Source: JASGDC01 sp047605865
GTDB taxonomy: Bacteria > Actinomycetota > Actinomycetes > Actinomycetales > Micrococcaceae
Length of the DNA stretch: 11,578 bases
NCBI GenBank assembly: GCA_047605865.1
Contig: JASGFC010000035.1
Coordinates: 1 to 11,578, forward strand
Direction of reading: 5' to 3'
The position numbers and the translations under genes were made by a program. Every line of letters starts with the position of its first letter. Position 1 is the stretch's first letter. This document shows positions 1 to 6,725 of this stretch, in pieces. The notes under the pieces were generated by a model. It did not search any database and was not told the origin of the DNA. It worked only from the letters and a program-made list of their open reading frames with translations.

Positions 1-73
1 TCCACCTTCCGCAAGTCAGTGCTATTTTCTGATTTTTAGGCGAAATTTTCAGAAAATAGCACTGACTTGCGGA
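1..73. repeat. Palindromic intergenic repeat, copy 1 (25-bp perfect inverted repeat)
   Basis: Positions 8-32 are the exact reverse complement of 49-73, giving a 25-bp uninterrupted stem around a 16-nt spacer (33-48). The arm begins CCGCAAGTCAGTGC and the other arm ends GCACTGACTTGCGG. The right arm from 51 to 72 recurs without change at 6622-6643, and TCCACC at 1-6 recurs at 6569-6574, so this is a dispersed repeat and not only a local terminator. It ends one base before a possible -10 element for the next gene. No transposase is nearby. It could be a REP or MITE-like element, or a bidirectional terminator. The left boundary may lie outside the window. Confidence 0.85.
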
Positions 74-79
74 TAAGAT
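74..79 (+). promoter_or_regulatory. Possible leaderless -10 (TAAGAT) for the first membrane protein
   Basis: TAAGAT fits the actinobacterial TAnnnT -10 pattern and ends 7 nt before the ATG at 87. That is the distance expected when transcription starts on the start codon. No convincing Shine-Dalgarno is present. A -35 would fall inside the right arm of the palindrome, and nothing there matches TTGACA, so the call is weak. Confidence 0.35.
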
Positions 80-86
80 AAGAGTG

Positions 87-506
87 ATGATTACAAAAAG
101 ACGTACTCCATTGTTTGTTATTGGCTCGCTGATTATGCTGGGAGCTTTTGCAGTATGCCTTACTGACCCTAGCAACTACTTGAAGGGTCATAGTGGTACT
201 CCAGATGAGGTTGTACAAACAATATTGAGTGCGCTTTTTCAGTTCTTTGTGTGGCAGGTCATTCTTTTCTTTTTATTAAAGTTAGGGGCAAAGAATATTG
301 TCTTTAGAGTGATTGCTACTGTTTTAGTATTTGGAACAGTTGCTATGTTTATTCAGAACCCATTGATGATTAACGGTGTAACTGTCCAATTAGGAATTAA
401 AACTTTGATGATTATAGGTCAGCTGCTGTGCGGTATCGCTACTTTGAGTCTATGGTTACCAGGAGCTGAGAAGAAACAAGTGAATCATCACGAATTGTCC
501 AGCTAA
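87..506 (+). CDS. Hypothetical four-helix membrane protein
   Basis: I do not recognise this 139-residue protein. Hydrophobic segments lie near residues 8-27, 47-66, 71-90 and 104-124, with a short positive N-terminus (MITKRRTP) and a polar tail ending NHHELSS, so four membrane helices are predicted. A GTG at 84 sits in frame directly before the ATG at 87. The ATG is preferred because it fits a leaderless start 7 nt after TAAGAT. Size and helix number resemble the next gene, and both begin with a basic stretch, a proline and a segment containing MLGA, so the two may be distant paralogues. No catalytic motif is visible, and no function is assigned. Confidence 0.65.
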   Translation: MITKRRTPLFVIGSLIMLGAFAVCLTDPSNYLKGHSGTPDEVVQTILSALFQFFVWQVILFFLLKLGAKNIVFRVIATVLVFGTVAMFIQNPLMINGVTVQLGIKTLMIIGQLLCGIATLSLWLPGAEKKQVNHHELSS

Positions 507-565
507 TATACAGCTTGACATAGTACTGTGTAACCATTGTGTTCAATTTATTATAGGGAGAAACT

Positions 566-1069
566 ATGAAAAGACTATCTATTCCATCATGGCTAGTTGG
601 TGCAGCACTCATGCTAGGTGCCATCTTGTTAGCTATGTACAGTAATTCTACTGTGCAAGAAATTTCACGTAACAATAATAACCGTTCAATTGGTAGCGTA
701 AGATTTGACCTTATTAGTAATGCCGCTATCACTGCTGCTTTGCTTATTGTTACATTCATCTTGATGTTCATGGCACGTAAGCACACTGCAAAAGGTATTG
801 CTATGCGCATTGTATATCTTGCTGCTGCTGTTGGACTTTTCCTTGCAACTCTTAACAATCTTCCTGATATTAGCAACACAAAAATTCCTGGAATTTTCCA
901 CCTATTTAGTATCATTGGTTCTGGTTTCCTTGTGTTCTCTGCGGTATCAATCTTCTTCCCAAGTAAGAGGGAACGTGAGAAGATTGCTGCACAGAAAGAA
1001 GCTCAGAAAGAAATCAAGCGCCAGCGTAAGGCTGCTGAAGCTGATTCTGAGCAGGTTACAAGCAACTAA
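566..1069 (+). CDS. Hypothetical four-helix membrane protein with charged C-terminal tail
   Basis: I cannot name this 167-residue protein. Four hydrophobic stretches lie near residues 7-25, 50-70, 80-97 and 108-130. They are followed by a strongly charged Lys/Glu/Arg/Ala-rich tail (about 132-160) that probably forms a cytoplasmic helix or short coiled coil. A polar Asn-rich loop (NNNN near residue 37) separates helices 1 and 2. The start is well supported by AGGGAG at 555-560, 5 nt before the ATG. The gene lies 59 nt after the previous membrane protein and may be co-transcribed with it. The hairpin at 1117-1170 could terminate it, but that hairpin also overlaps the guaB ribosome binding site. 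Confidence 0.65.
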   Translation: MKRLSIPSWLVGAALMLGAILLAMYSNSTVQEISRNNNNRSIGSVRFDLISNAAITAALLIVTFILMFMARKHTAKGIAMRIVYLAAAVGLFLATLNNLPDISNTKIPGIFHLFSIIGSGFLVFSAVSIFFPSKREREKIAAQKEAQKEIKRQRKAAEADSEQVTSN

Positions 1070-1116
1070 AGCTAATCCTTACTTGAGCTTTGTATAGAGC
1101 TTGAATAAGTTAAGTA

Positions 1117-1176
1117 CCTTTCCACTGTAAAACGTTTACACTAGAGTAAAGAGCTTTTACAGTGGAAAGGTTTTTT
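1117..1176 (+). promoter_or_regulatory. Terminator-like hairpin holding the guaB ribosome binding site
   Basis: CCTTTCCACTGTAAAA (1117-1132) pairs perfectly with TTTTACAGTGGAAAGG (1155-1170). An inner 5-bp stem (TTTAC 1135-1139 with GTAAA 1146-1150) lies in the loop, and T6 follows at 1171-1176. The guaB ATG begins at 1178, and its only plausible Shine-Dalgarno, GGAAAGG (1164-1170), is entirely within the right arm. Transcripts starting upstream must either end just before the start codon or carry a buried ribosome site. This is either the terminator of the upstream gene or an attenuator or translational control element for guaB. The palindrome AAACGTTT (1130-1137) lies inside it and matches the core of LacI/PurR-family operators. 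Confidence 0.7.
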
Positions 1177-1177
1177 C

Positions 1178-2683
1178 ATGGTTGAACATGATCCATTCGC
1201 CTTCACCGGCTTGACCTATGACGATGTACTGTTACTGCCTGGCTATACGGAAGTTATTCCTTCAGAGGCAAATACTACAACTCAAATTACTAAACGCATC
1301 AGTTTAAATATTCCTCTTATTTCTTCAGCTATGGATACTGTGACTGGTTCCAGGATGGCTATTGCTATGGCAAGGCAAGGTGGAATGGGTATTGTGCACC
1401 GTAATATGTCTATCGAAGATCAAACTAATGAAATAGATAAGGTCAAACGTAGTGAATCTGGAATGATTAAGAACCCTGTCACGGTTGGGCCAGAGGCAAA
1501 AATTTCAGAATTTGATCAACTATGTCACACCTATAAAACTTCAGGTTTACCTGTAGTAGATAAAGATGAAAAAGTGATTGGTATTATCACGAATCGTGAT
1601 ATCCGTTTCTTAAGTGATGATGATTTTAAAACTCAGACTGTTAAAGATGTCATGACTCCGATGCCTTTGGTCACTGCACCGTTTGGTACCACAAAAGATG
1701 AAGCAGCAGAGCTTTTTAAGAAGCACAAAATCGAGAAATTGCCACTCGTTGACGAAGATAACAAACTCAAAGGCGTCATGAGTATTAAAGATTTCACTAA
1801 AGCAGAGAAATACCCACTAGCTGCAAAAGATGAAGAAGATCGCCTCAGGGTCGGTGGCGCTATTGGATTTTTTGGTGATGCTTGGAAACGCGGAATGTCT
1901 TTGATTGAAGCCGGTGCTGATGTTCTTGTTGTGGATACAGCAAATGGTCAAAGTGCTGGAGTATTAGATATTATCGCTAAACTCAAAAAAGATAAAGCAG
2001 CGCAGCATGTTGATATCATCGGTGGGAACATTGCCACAAAAGAAGGCGCTCAAGCTTTAATTGATGCAGGCGTTGATGGTATTAAAGTTGGGGTTGGTCC
2101 TGGTTCAATCTGTACAACTCGTGTAGTTGCAGGTGTTGGTGTTCCGCAAATCAGTGCTATTTATGAGGCATCGCAAGTTGCTAAAAAAGCTGGTGTTCCA
2201 GTCATTGGTGATGGAGGTCTCCAATATTCAGGAGATATTGGCAAAGCACTTGTTGCAGGAGCAGATGCAGTTATGCTTGGTTCGTTACTTGCTGGTTGTG
2301 AAGAGAGCCCTGGCGAGCTCATTTTTGTTAACGGCAAACAGTATAAATCTTATCGTGGCATGGGTTCACTTGGGGCATTACAAACAAGAGGTAAAAAGAC
2401 TTCTTATTCTCGTGATAGGTATTTCCAAGCAGATGTTCCTAGTGACGAGCAGCTCATCCCTGAAGGTATTGAAGGACGAGTTGCATATCGTGGGACTTTG
2501 GCAACGGTAGCCTATCAATTGACTGGCGGTTTACGTCAAACCATGTTTTATGTTGGAGCTCGCACTATTCCTGAATTGCAACAGAAAGGTAAGTTTGTGC
2601 GTATTACACCTGCAGGTTTGAAAGAATCGCATCCTCACGATATCCAAATGGTTGCTGAGGCACCTAATTACTCTTCTCATTAA
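1178..2683 (+). CDS. guaB: IMP dehydrogenase
   Basis: This is the NAD-dependent oxidation of IMP to XMP, the committed step of guanine nucleotide synthesis, in the cytosol. The 501-residue length is normal for a bacterial enzyme with a CBS insert. The N-terminus carries the family TYDDVLLLPGY signature. Two CBS motifs occupy roughly residues 98-215. D253 lies in DTANG, which contacts the nicotinamide ribose. The catalytic loop GPGSICTTR places the nucleophile at C312. The flap dyad that activates water is R414-Y415 in RYF. The ATG at 1178 agrees with the family N-terminus but has an unusual leader, with its ribosome site buried in a hairpin. guaB3 follows after 8 nt, so the two form an operon. 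Confidence 0.97.
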   Translation: MVEHDPFAFTGLTYDDVLLLPGYTEVIPSEANTTTQITKRISLNIPLISSAMDTVTGSRMAIAMARQGGMGIVHRNMSIEDQTNEIDKVKRSESGMIKNPVTVGPEAKISEFDQLCHTYKTSGLPVVDKDEKVIGIITNRDIRFLSDDDFKTQTVKDVMTPMPLVTAPFGTTKDEAAELFKKHKIEKLPLVDEDNKLKGVMSIKDFTKAEKYPLAAKDEEDRLRVGGAIGFFGDAWKRGMSLIEAGADVLVVDTANGQSAGVLDIIAKLKKDKAAQHVDIIGGNIATKEGAQALIDAGVDGIKVGVGPGSICTTRVVAGVGVPQISAIYEASQVAKKAGVPVIGDGGLQYSGDIGKALVAGADAVMLGSLLAGCEESPGELIFVNGKQYKSYRGMGSLGALQTRGKKTSYSRDRYFQADVPSDEQLIPEGIEGRVAYRGTLATVAYQLTGGLRQTMFYVGARTIPELQQKGKFVRITPAGLKESHPHDIQMVAEAPNYSSH

Positions 2684-2691
2684 AGGAAATA

Positions 2692-3843
2692 ATGGAAACT
2701 TTTAACATTGGTAAGTTCAAGGAAGTTCGTCGTGGTTATGAACTTGATGATATTTCTGTAGCACCTATGCGTCGTACGCGAGATCCAAAAGACGTGAAAT
2801 TAGACTGGAACATTGATGCGTATCACTTTGATATCCCAGTAATGGGTGCTCCTATGGATTCTGCAATGAGTCCAGCGCAAGCTATTGCTCTAGGAAAGCA
2901 GGGCGGACTAGGCGTTTTAGACCTGGAGGGCTTATGGACACGATACGAAGATCCTGAAAAGTATTTTAAACGTTTTGCGCAACTGGCTCAAGAAATGGTT
3001 GATCAAAGTACAGACCGCTCTGACCACACAATCTGTCAGATTACTCAGCAGATGCAAGAAGTATATGCAGAGCCTATTAAAGAAGAATTGATTAAAGAAA
3101 GATTACAAGAAATCCGTAATTCTGATGTGACTGTTGCAGGTTCTTTGAGCCCTTCTGCATGTCAGAAGTATTACAAAACAGTAGTGGATGCTGGTGTGGA
3201 AATGTTTGTGATTCGTGGAACTACGGTATCTGCTGAACACGTTTCTGAAACAGAAGAACCATTGAACCTGAAAAAGTTCATTTATGAACTTGATGTTCCA
3301 GTGATTGTTGGTGGTGTTGCAGGCTACATTCCTGCTTTGCATTTAATGCGTACGGGAGCTGCTGGAGTGCTAGTTGGCTTTGGTGGTGGTGCTGCTTCTA
3401 CCACCAGAAGAGCGTTGGGCATCAATATTCCAATGGCTACCGCAATTTCTGATGTTGCTGCTGCTCGTAGAGATTATCTTGAAGAGTCAGGCGGGCGCTA
3501 TGTTCATGTTATTGCTGATGGTGGTTTCGGCTATTCAGGAGATATTGTTAAAGCTTTTGCTATGGGTGCTGATGCGGTAATGCTTGGCGCTTCTTTAGCT
3601 AGAGCAGAAGAGGCGCCAGGTCTGGGGTGGCACTGGGGTCCAGAGGCGGTACATCCGAAGCTACCTCGTGGTGACATGATTAAGTTAGGCTCTATTTCTC
3701 CTTTAAAGAATTTGCTGTATGGGCCTACGCATCACACTGAGGGGGCTACAAATCTGATGGGTGCTCTTCGTAAGTCTGTGGCTACTAATGGTTATCTAGA
3801 TTTGAAGACTTTCCAAAGGGTTGAGGTTTTTACTGATAAGTAG
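2692..3843 (+). CDS. guaB3: GuaB3-type IMP dehydrogenase-related protein
   Basis: The 383-residue TIM-barrel protein belongs to the IMPDH/GMP reductase family, in the GuaB3 branch that accompanies guaB in Actinobacteria. It lacks CBS domains. The phosphate-binding GDGGxxYSGDI-type motif survives as ADGGFGYSGDI, and the barrel loop GGGAASTTR aligns with GPGSICTTR of GuaB. At the catalytic cysteine it has S236, the NAD-contacting Asp of GuaB is replaced by R175, and the RYF flap is absent. Classical IMPDH chemistry is therefore doubtful. A cyanobacterial GuaB3 has, as I recall, been reported to have IMPDH activity, but whether that applies here is unknown. AAAGGAAAT just before the ATG is the ribosome site. 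It is co-transcribed with guaB. Confidence 0.93.
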   Translation: METFNIGKFKEVRRGYELDDISVAPMRRTRDPKDVKLDWNIDAYHFDIPVMGAPMDSAMSPAQAIALGKQGGLGVLDLEGLWTRYEDPEKYFKRFAQLAQEMVDQSTDRSDHTICQITQQMQEVYAEPIKEELIKERLQEIRNSDVTVAGSLSPSACQKYYKTVVDAGVEMFVIRGTTVSAEHVSETEEPLNLKKFIYELDVPVIVGGVAGYIPALHLMRTGAAGVLVGFGGGAASTTRRALGINIPMATAISDVAAARRDYLEESGGRYVHVIADGGFGYSGDIVKAFAMGADAVMLGASLARAEEAPGLGWHWGPEAVHPKLPRGDMIKLGSISPLKNLLYGPTHHTEGATNLMGALRKSVATNGYLDLKTFQRVEVFTDK

Positions 3844-3862
3844 CATCACGCTACTTGAGCAT

Positions 3863-3930
3863 GTGCATTTATCGTGAAACAGTGCGTTTGAACGGACACA
3901 TTTACGATAAACGCACACCCTTTGTTTTTC
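3863..3930 (+). terminator. Rho-independent terminator-like hairpin after guaB3
   Basis: GTGCATTTATCGT (3863-3875) pairs with ACGATAAACGCAC (3904-3916) with one A-C mismatch, and three further inner pairs extend it. TTTGTTTTT follows at 3921-3929, four bases after the stem. This is a reasonable end for the guaB-guaB3 operon. The inner GTGCGTTT (3882-3889) is also exactly complementary to AAACGCAC (3909-3916), so a shorter, mutually exclusive hairpin is possible. Confidence 0.6.
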
Positions 3931-3954
3931 CTCGCTCCTGATAGACTTAATTTA

Positions 3955-3960
3955 TACAAT
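3955..3960 (+). promoter_or_regulatory. Possible -10 (TACAAT) of the proline operon
   Basis: TACAAT lies 30 nt before the pruA ATG, in the AT-rich segment after the guaB3 terminator. I see no good -35 at the right distance. A weak ribosome site, AGAAAG (3976-3981), sits 9 nt before the start codon. Confidence 0.3.
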
Positions 3961-3990
3961 TAAAATTCTCAAACTAGAAAGTGATGTCAT

Positions 3991-5619
3991 ATGATTAACG
4001 GTGTTACTCGTGTTCCGGAGCCTCGTAATGAAACTCCAATTCCACATGCTCCTGGTTCTGACGAACGCAAAGAACTTGACGCGGCATTAAAAGAATTACA
4101 AAAGAAAAAATTTGACTTTACCATGACTATCGACGGCGAAAAGAAAATGGGTTCTGGTGAAAAGATTGAGGTTGTGCAACCTCACGATCACAAAAAAGTC
4201 CTTGGCACTATCAAAGAAGCTACGAAAACTGACGCTAAAGAAGCTGTGAAAGCTGCAAAGGCAGCTGCTCCTGCATGGGCAGCAATGCCCTTTGATGAAC
4301 GCGCTGCTGTTTTGTTGCGAGCAGCAGACTTATTGTGCACTAAGTATCGTGCAAAAATGAATGCTGCAACAATGCTTGGTCAGTCAAAAACAATTCAGCA
4401 GTCAGAGATTGATGCTATTGCAGAATTGGCAGATTTCTGGCGCTTTAATGTGGCTTTTGCTCAGCAAATGATGGAGCAGCAACCATTGAACCCTGAGGGG
4501 CAATGGAACAGGTTAGACTACCGCCCATTGGATGGTTTTGTGTATGCCATTAGTCCTTTTAACTTTACTGCTATTGGCGGTAACTTGCCTACGGCTCCTG
4601 CTTTAATGGGAAATACTGTTATTTGGAAACCTTCTCCTACGCAGCAGCTTTCAGCTCATATCACGATGGAAATTCTTGAAGAAGCTGGACTTCCAGATGG
4701 TGTCATTAACATGCTACCTGGTCATGGAATTGAGGTTTCTGAAGTAGTCCTCCCTGATCCAGATTTAGCAGGAGTGCATTTCACTGGTTCAACCAAAACC
4801 TTCCAAATGCTTTGGAAAGAAATCGGTGGCAACATTGATCGTTATCGTTCTTATCCTCGTATTGTTGGTGAAACTGGCGGAAAAGATTTTATTTTAGCGC
4901 ATTCTAGCTGTGACAGAGATGTCCTCAAGACGGCTATTATCCGTGGAGCTTTTGAGTATCAAGGTCAAAAATGTTCTGCTGCTAGTCGTGCTTATATCGC
5001 AAAATCAGTGTGGGAAGATATCAAAGATGATCTTGCCACTGAGGTAGATAATCTTGCCATGGGTTCTCCATTGGATTATAAGAACTTTATGTCTGCTGTT
5101 ATTGACGATCGTGCTTTCGCAAAAGGTAAGGAAGCTATTGATAGGGCAAAGGCAAATAAAGATGTAGAAATTGTTGCTGGCGGTACTTATGATGATTCCG
5201 AAGGGTACTTCATCCGCCCAACAATTCTTGAGTGTAAAAACTATGATGAAGAGTTCTTCAAAGACGAGTACTTTAATCCTATTCTTGCAGTTTATGTTTT
5301 TGATGACGAAGATTTTACGTCTATGTACAAAGTGATTGATGAAGCATCAGCATATGCTCTTACCGGTGCAGTATTGGCAAAAGATCGTGCTGTTGTTGAT
5401 GAAGCTACTGAAGCTTTGCGTATGTCAGCTGGTAACTTTTACATCAATGACAGGCCAACTGGTTCTGTTGTGGGTCAGCAACCTTTCGGTGGTAGTCGTG
5501 CTTCAGGTACTAATGATAAAGCTGGTTCTATGGCTAATTTAATGCGTTGGACTTCGCCACGTTCATTAAAAGAAACCTTGGCTGCACCTACAGATCATCG
5601 TTATCCTCACATGAGTTAG
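3991..5619 (+). CDS. pruA: L-glutamate gamma-semialdehyde (1-pyrroline-5-carboxylate) dehydrogenase
   Basis: This aldehyde dehydrogenase carries out the second step of proline catabolism, oxidising glutamate semialdehyde to glutamate with NAD+. At 542 residues it has the length of the stand-alone P5C dehydrogenase type (human ALDH4A1-like), not the giant bifunctional PutA. Oxyanion-hole N191 lies in SPFNFTA, general base E294 in GETGGKD and catalytic C328 in GQKCSAASRAY. The C-terminal part contains the Rossmann-bridging EYFNPILAVYV and the QPFGGSRASGTNDKAG segment seen in P5C dehydrogenases. The proline dehydrogenase gene begins 8 nt after its stop, which gives a complete proline-to-glutamate operon. 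The ATG has weak ribosome site support, and no better in-frame start was found. Confidence 0.95.
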   Translation: MINGVTRVPEPRNETPIPHAPGSDERKELDAALKELQKKKFDFTMTIDGEKKMGSGEKIEVVQPHDHKKVLGTIKEATKTDAKEAVKAAKAAAPAWAAMPFDERAAVLLRAADLLCTKYRAKMNAATMLGQSKTIQQSEIDAIAELADFWRFNVAFAQQMMEQQPLNPEGQWNRLDYRPLDGFVYAISPFNFTAIGGNLPTAPALMGNTVIWKPSPTQQLSAHITMEILEEAGLPDGVINMLPGHGIEVSEVVLPDPDLAGVHFTGSTKTFQMLWKEIGGNIDRYRSYPRIVGETGGKDFILAHSSCDRDVLKTAIIRGAFEYQGQKCSAASRAYIAKSVWEDIKDDLATEVDNLAMGSPLDYKNFMSAVIDDRAFAKGKEAIDRAKANKDVEIVAGGTYDDSEGYFIRPTILECKNYDEEFFKDEYFNPILAVYVFDDEDFTSMYKVIDEASAYALTGAVLAKDRAVVDEATEALRMSAGNFYINDRPTGSVVGQQPFGGSRASGTNDKAGSMANLMRWTSPRSLKETLAAPTDHRYPHMS

Positions 5620-5627
5620 GTCTGGTC

Positions 5628-6560
5628 ATGCTACTTCGTAAACCAATTTTGTGGGCTGCTGGTTCACATAACATGCGTAAAGTTGTTGAAGCTTCACCAT
5701 TTACCAAACCGATGGTGAATCGTTTCATTCCTGCTCAAAATCGTGAGGATCTTATTCCTGAAATTAAAGAATACTTAGATAAAGGGTGCTTTGTAACCTT
5801 AGATTATCTGGGTGAAGACACCCTTGATGAAGCACAGGCACAGGAAACTGTTGATGCATATATTGATCTTCTTGCAGAGCTTGATGAGCTTGGAGTAGGA
5901 GATAAAGTCGAGGTTTCAGTGAAACTTTCTGCTGTGGGTCAAGCACTTCCAAAGATTGGCGAAAGTGTTGCTAAAAAGAATGCACGTCAGATTTGCCAGG
6001 CTGCTCAAAAAGCAGGTACTACGGTTACTTTCGATATGGAAGATCATAAAACTACTGATCGTACTTTGAATCTTGCTAAGGAATTGCGTGAAGAGTTCCC
6101 TTGGATTGGTGTTGTATTGCAAGCATATTTGCACCGTACTGAGCAAGATTGCAAAGATTTTGCCAGCAAAGGTTCTAGAGTTCGGCTCTGTAAAGGTGCC
6201 TATCAAGAGCCAGAATCAGTTGCATATCAAAATCGTGAAGATATTGATGCTGCTTACTTACGTTGTGCAGAAATCTTGATGAAGGGTGATGGTTACCCGA
6301 TGTATGCTACTCATGATCCTAAAATGATTACCGGTGTTAAAAAACTGGCAAAGAGCATCCGTGGTAACAGAGATAGCTGGGAATTTCAGATGCTGTATGG
6401 TATTCGCCCTGATGAGCAGGAGAATCTTGCTTTTGAGGAATACCATATGCGTGTTTATATGGCGTATGGAGATGAATGGTATGGCTATTTCATGCGTAGA
6501 CTAGCTGAAAAACCAGACAATTTACTGTTCTTTGCAAGGTCATTAGTCAGCAAGAAATAG
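5628..6560 (+). CDS. pruB: Proline dehydrogenase (monofunctional, FAD)
   Basis: It oxidises proline to 1-pyrroline-5-carboxylate and passes electrons from FAD to the quinone pool. The 310-residue TIM barrel carries the family motifs RLCKGAY (ending at Y192), ATHDP (227-231), EFQMLYGIR (252-260) and the C-terminal YGDEWYGYFMRRLAEKP, whose R290-R291 pair corresponds to the arginines that bind the substrate carboxylate. The frame stays open upstream to 5547, but that part overlaps pruA and does not look like the family. The ATG at 5628 gives MLLRKPILWAAGSHN, a normal N-terminus. Its substrate channel partner, P5C dehydrogenase, is encoded immediately upstream. The symbol follows mycobacterial usage; putB is also used. 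Confidence 0.93.
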   Translation: MLLRKPILWAAGSHNMRKVVEASPFTKPMVNRFIPAQNREDLIPEIKEYLDKGCFVTLDYLGEDTLDEAQAQETVDAYIDLLAELDELGVGDKVEVSVKLSAVGQALPKIGESVAKKNARQICQAAQKAGTTVTFDMEDHKTTDRTLNLAKELREEFPWIGVVLQAYLHRTEQDCKDFASKGSRVRLCKGAYQEPESVAYQNREDIDAAYLRCAEILMKGDGYPMYATHDPKMITGVKKLAKSIRGNRDSWEFQMLYGIRPDEQENLAFEEYHMRVYMAYGDEWYGYFMRRLAEKPDNLLFFARSLVSKK

Positions 6561-6568
6561 TAGCACGC

Positions 6569-6643
6569 TCCACCACTGACCCTTTCTCAGTGCTGTTTAC
6601 TGAATTTAGTGCCAAAAATCAAGAAAATAGCACTGACTTGCGG
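6569..6643. repeat. Palindromic intergenic repeat, copy 2 (eroded left arm)
   Basis: Positions 6622-6643 are identical to 51-72 of copy 1, and TCCACC at 6569-6574 matches 1-6. The left arm has decayed: CAGTGCTGTTTACT (6588-6601) still pairs with AGAAAATAGCACTG (6622-6635) except for one A-A mismatch and one G-T pair. CACTGA (6574-6579) can instead pair with TCAGTG (6587-6592). Lying between the pruB stop and the glpD promoter, it may terminate the proline operon, although there is no T-run after the stem. Confidence 0.75.
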
Positions 6644-6683
6644 AGGGCTACACACCAATCAAAGTAAAAAAAGAGTAAAATTG

Positions 6684-6702
6684 ATACTGAAAACAGTATA
6701 TT
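6684..6702 (+). promoter_or_regulatory. glpD promoter -10 with overlapping operator-like palindrome
   Basis: ATACTG (6684-6689) and CAGTAT (6694-6699) form a perfect 6+4+6 palindrome that overlaps TATATT (6697-6702), a plausible -10. A start near 6709 would leave a short leader containing AAGGAAG (6712-6718), 7 nt before the glpD ATG. No good -35 lies at the expected spacing; TTGATA at 6681 is only 10 nt away. A repressor bound here would block the promoter. The regulator is unknown. Confidence 0.45.
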
Positions 6703-6725
6703 TTAACGAAAAAGGAAGTTAAATA

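Noticed and set aside
515..520. Consensus -35 TTGACA between the two membrane-protein genes
   Set aside because: No acceptable -10 lies 15-19 nt downstream. The nearest TATTAT (549-554) is 28 nt away and would put the start beyond the ribosome site.
439..915. 158-codon open frame on the minus strand
   Set aside because: It lies opposite two convincing membrane-protein genes, has no ribosome site or family resemblance, and reads as a shadow frame.
5547..5627. Upstream in-frame extension of proline dehydrogenase starting at 5547
   Set aside because: It overlaps the pruA coding sequence by 73 nt, does not resemble the family N-terminus, and the ATG at 5628 gives a normal start.
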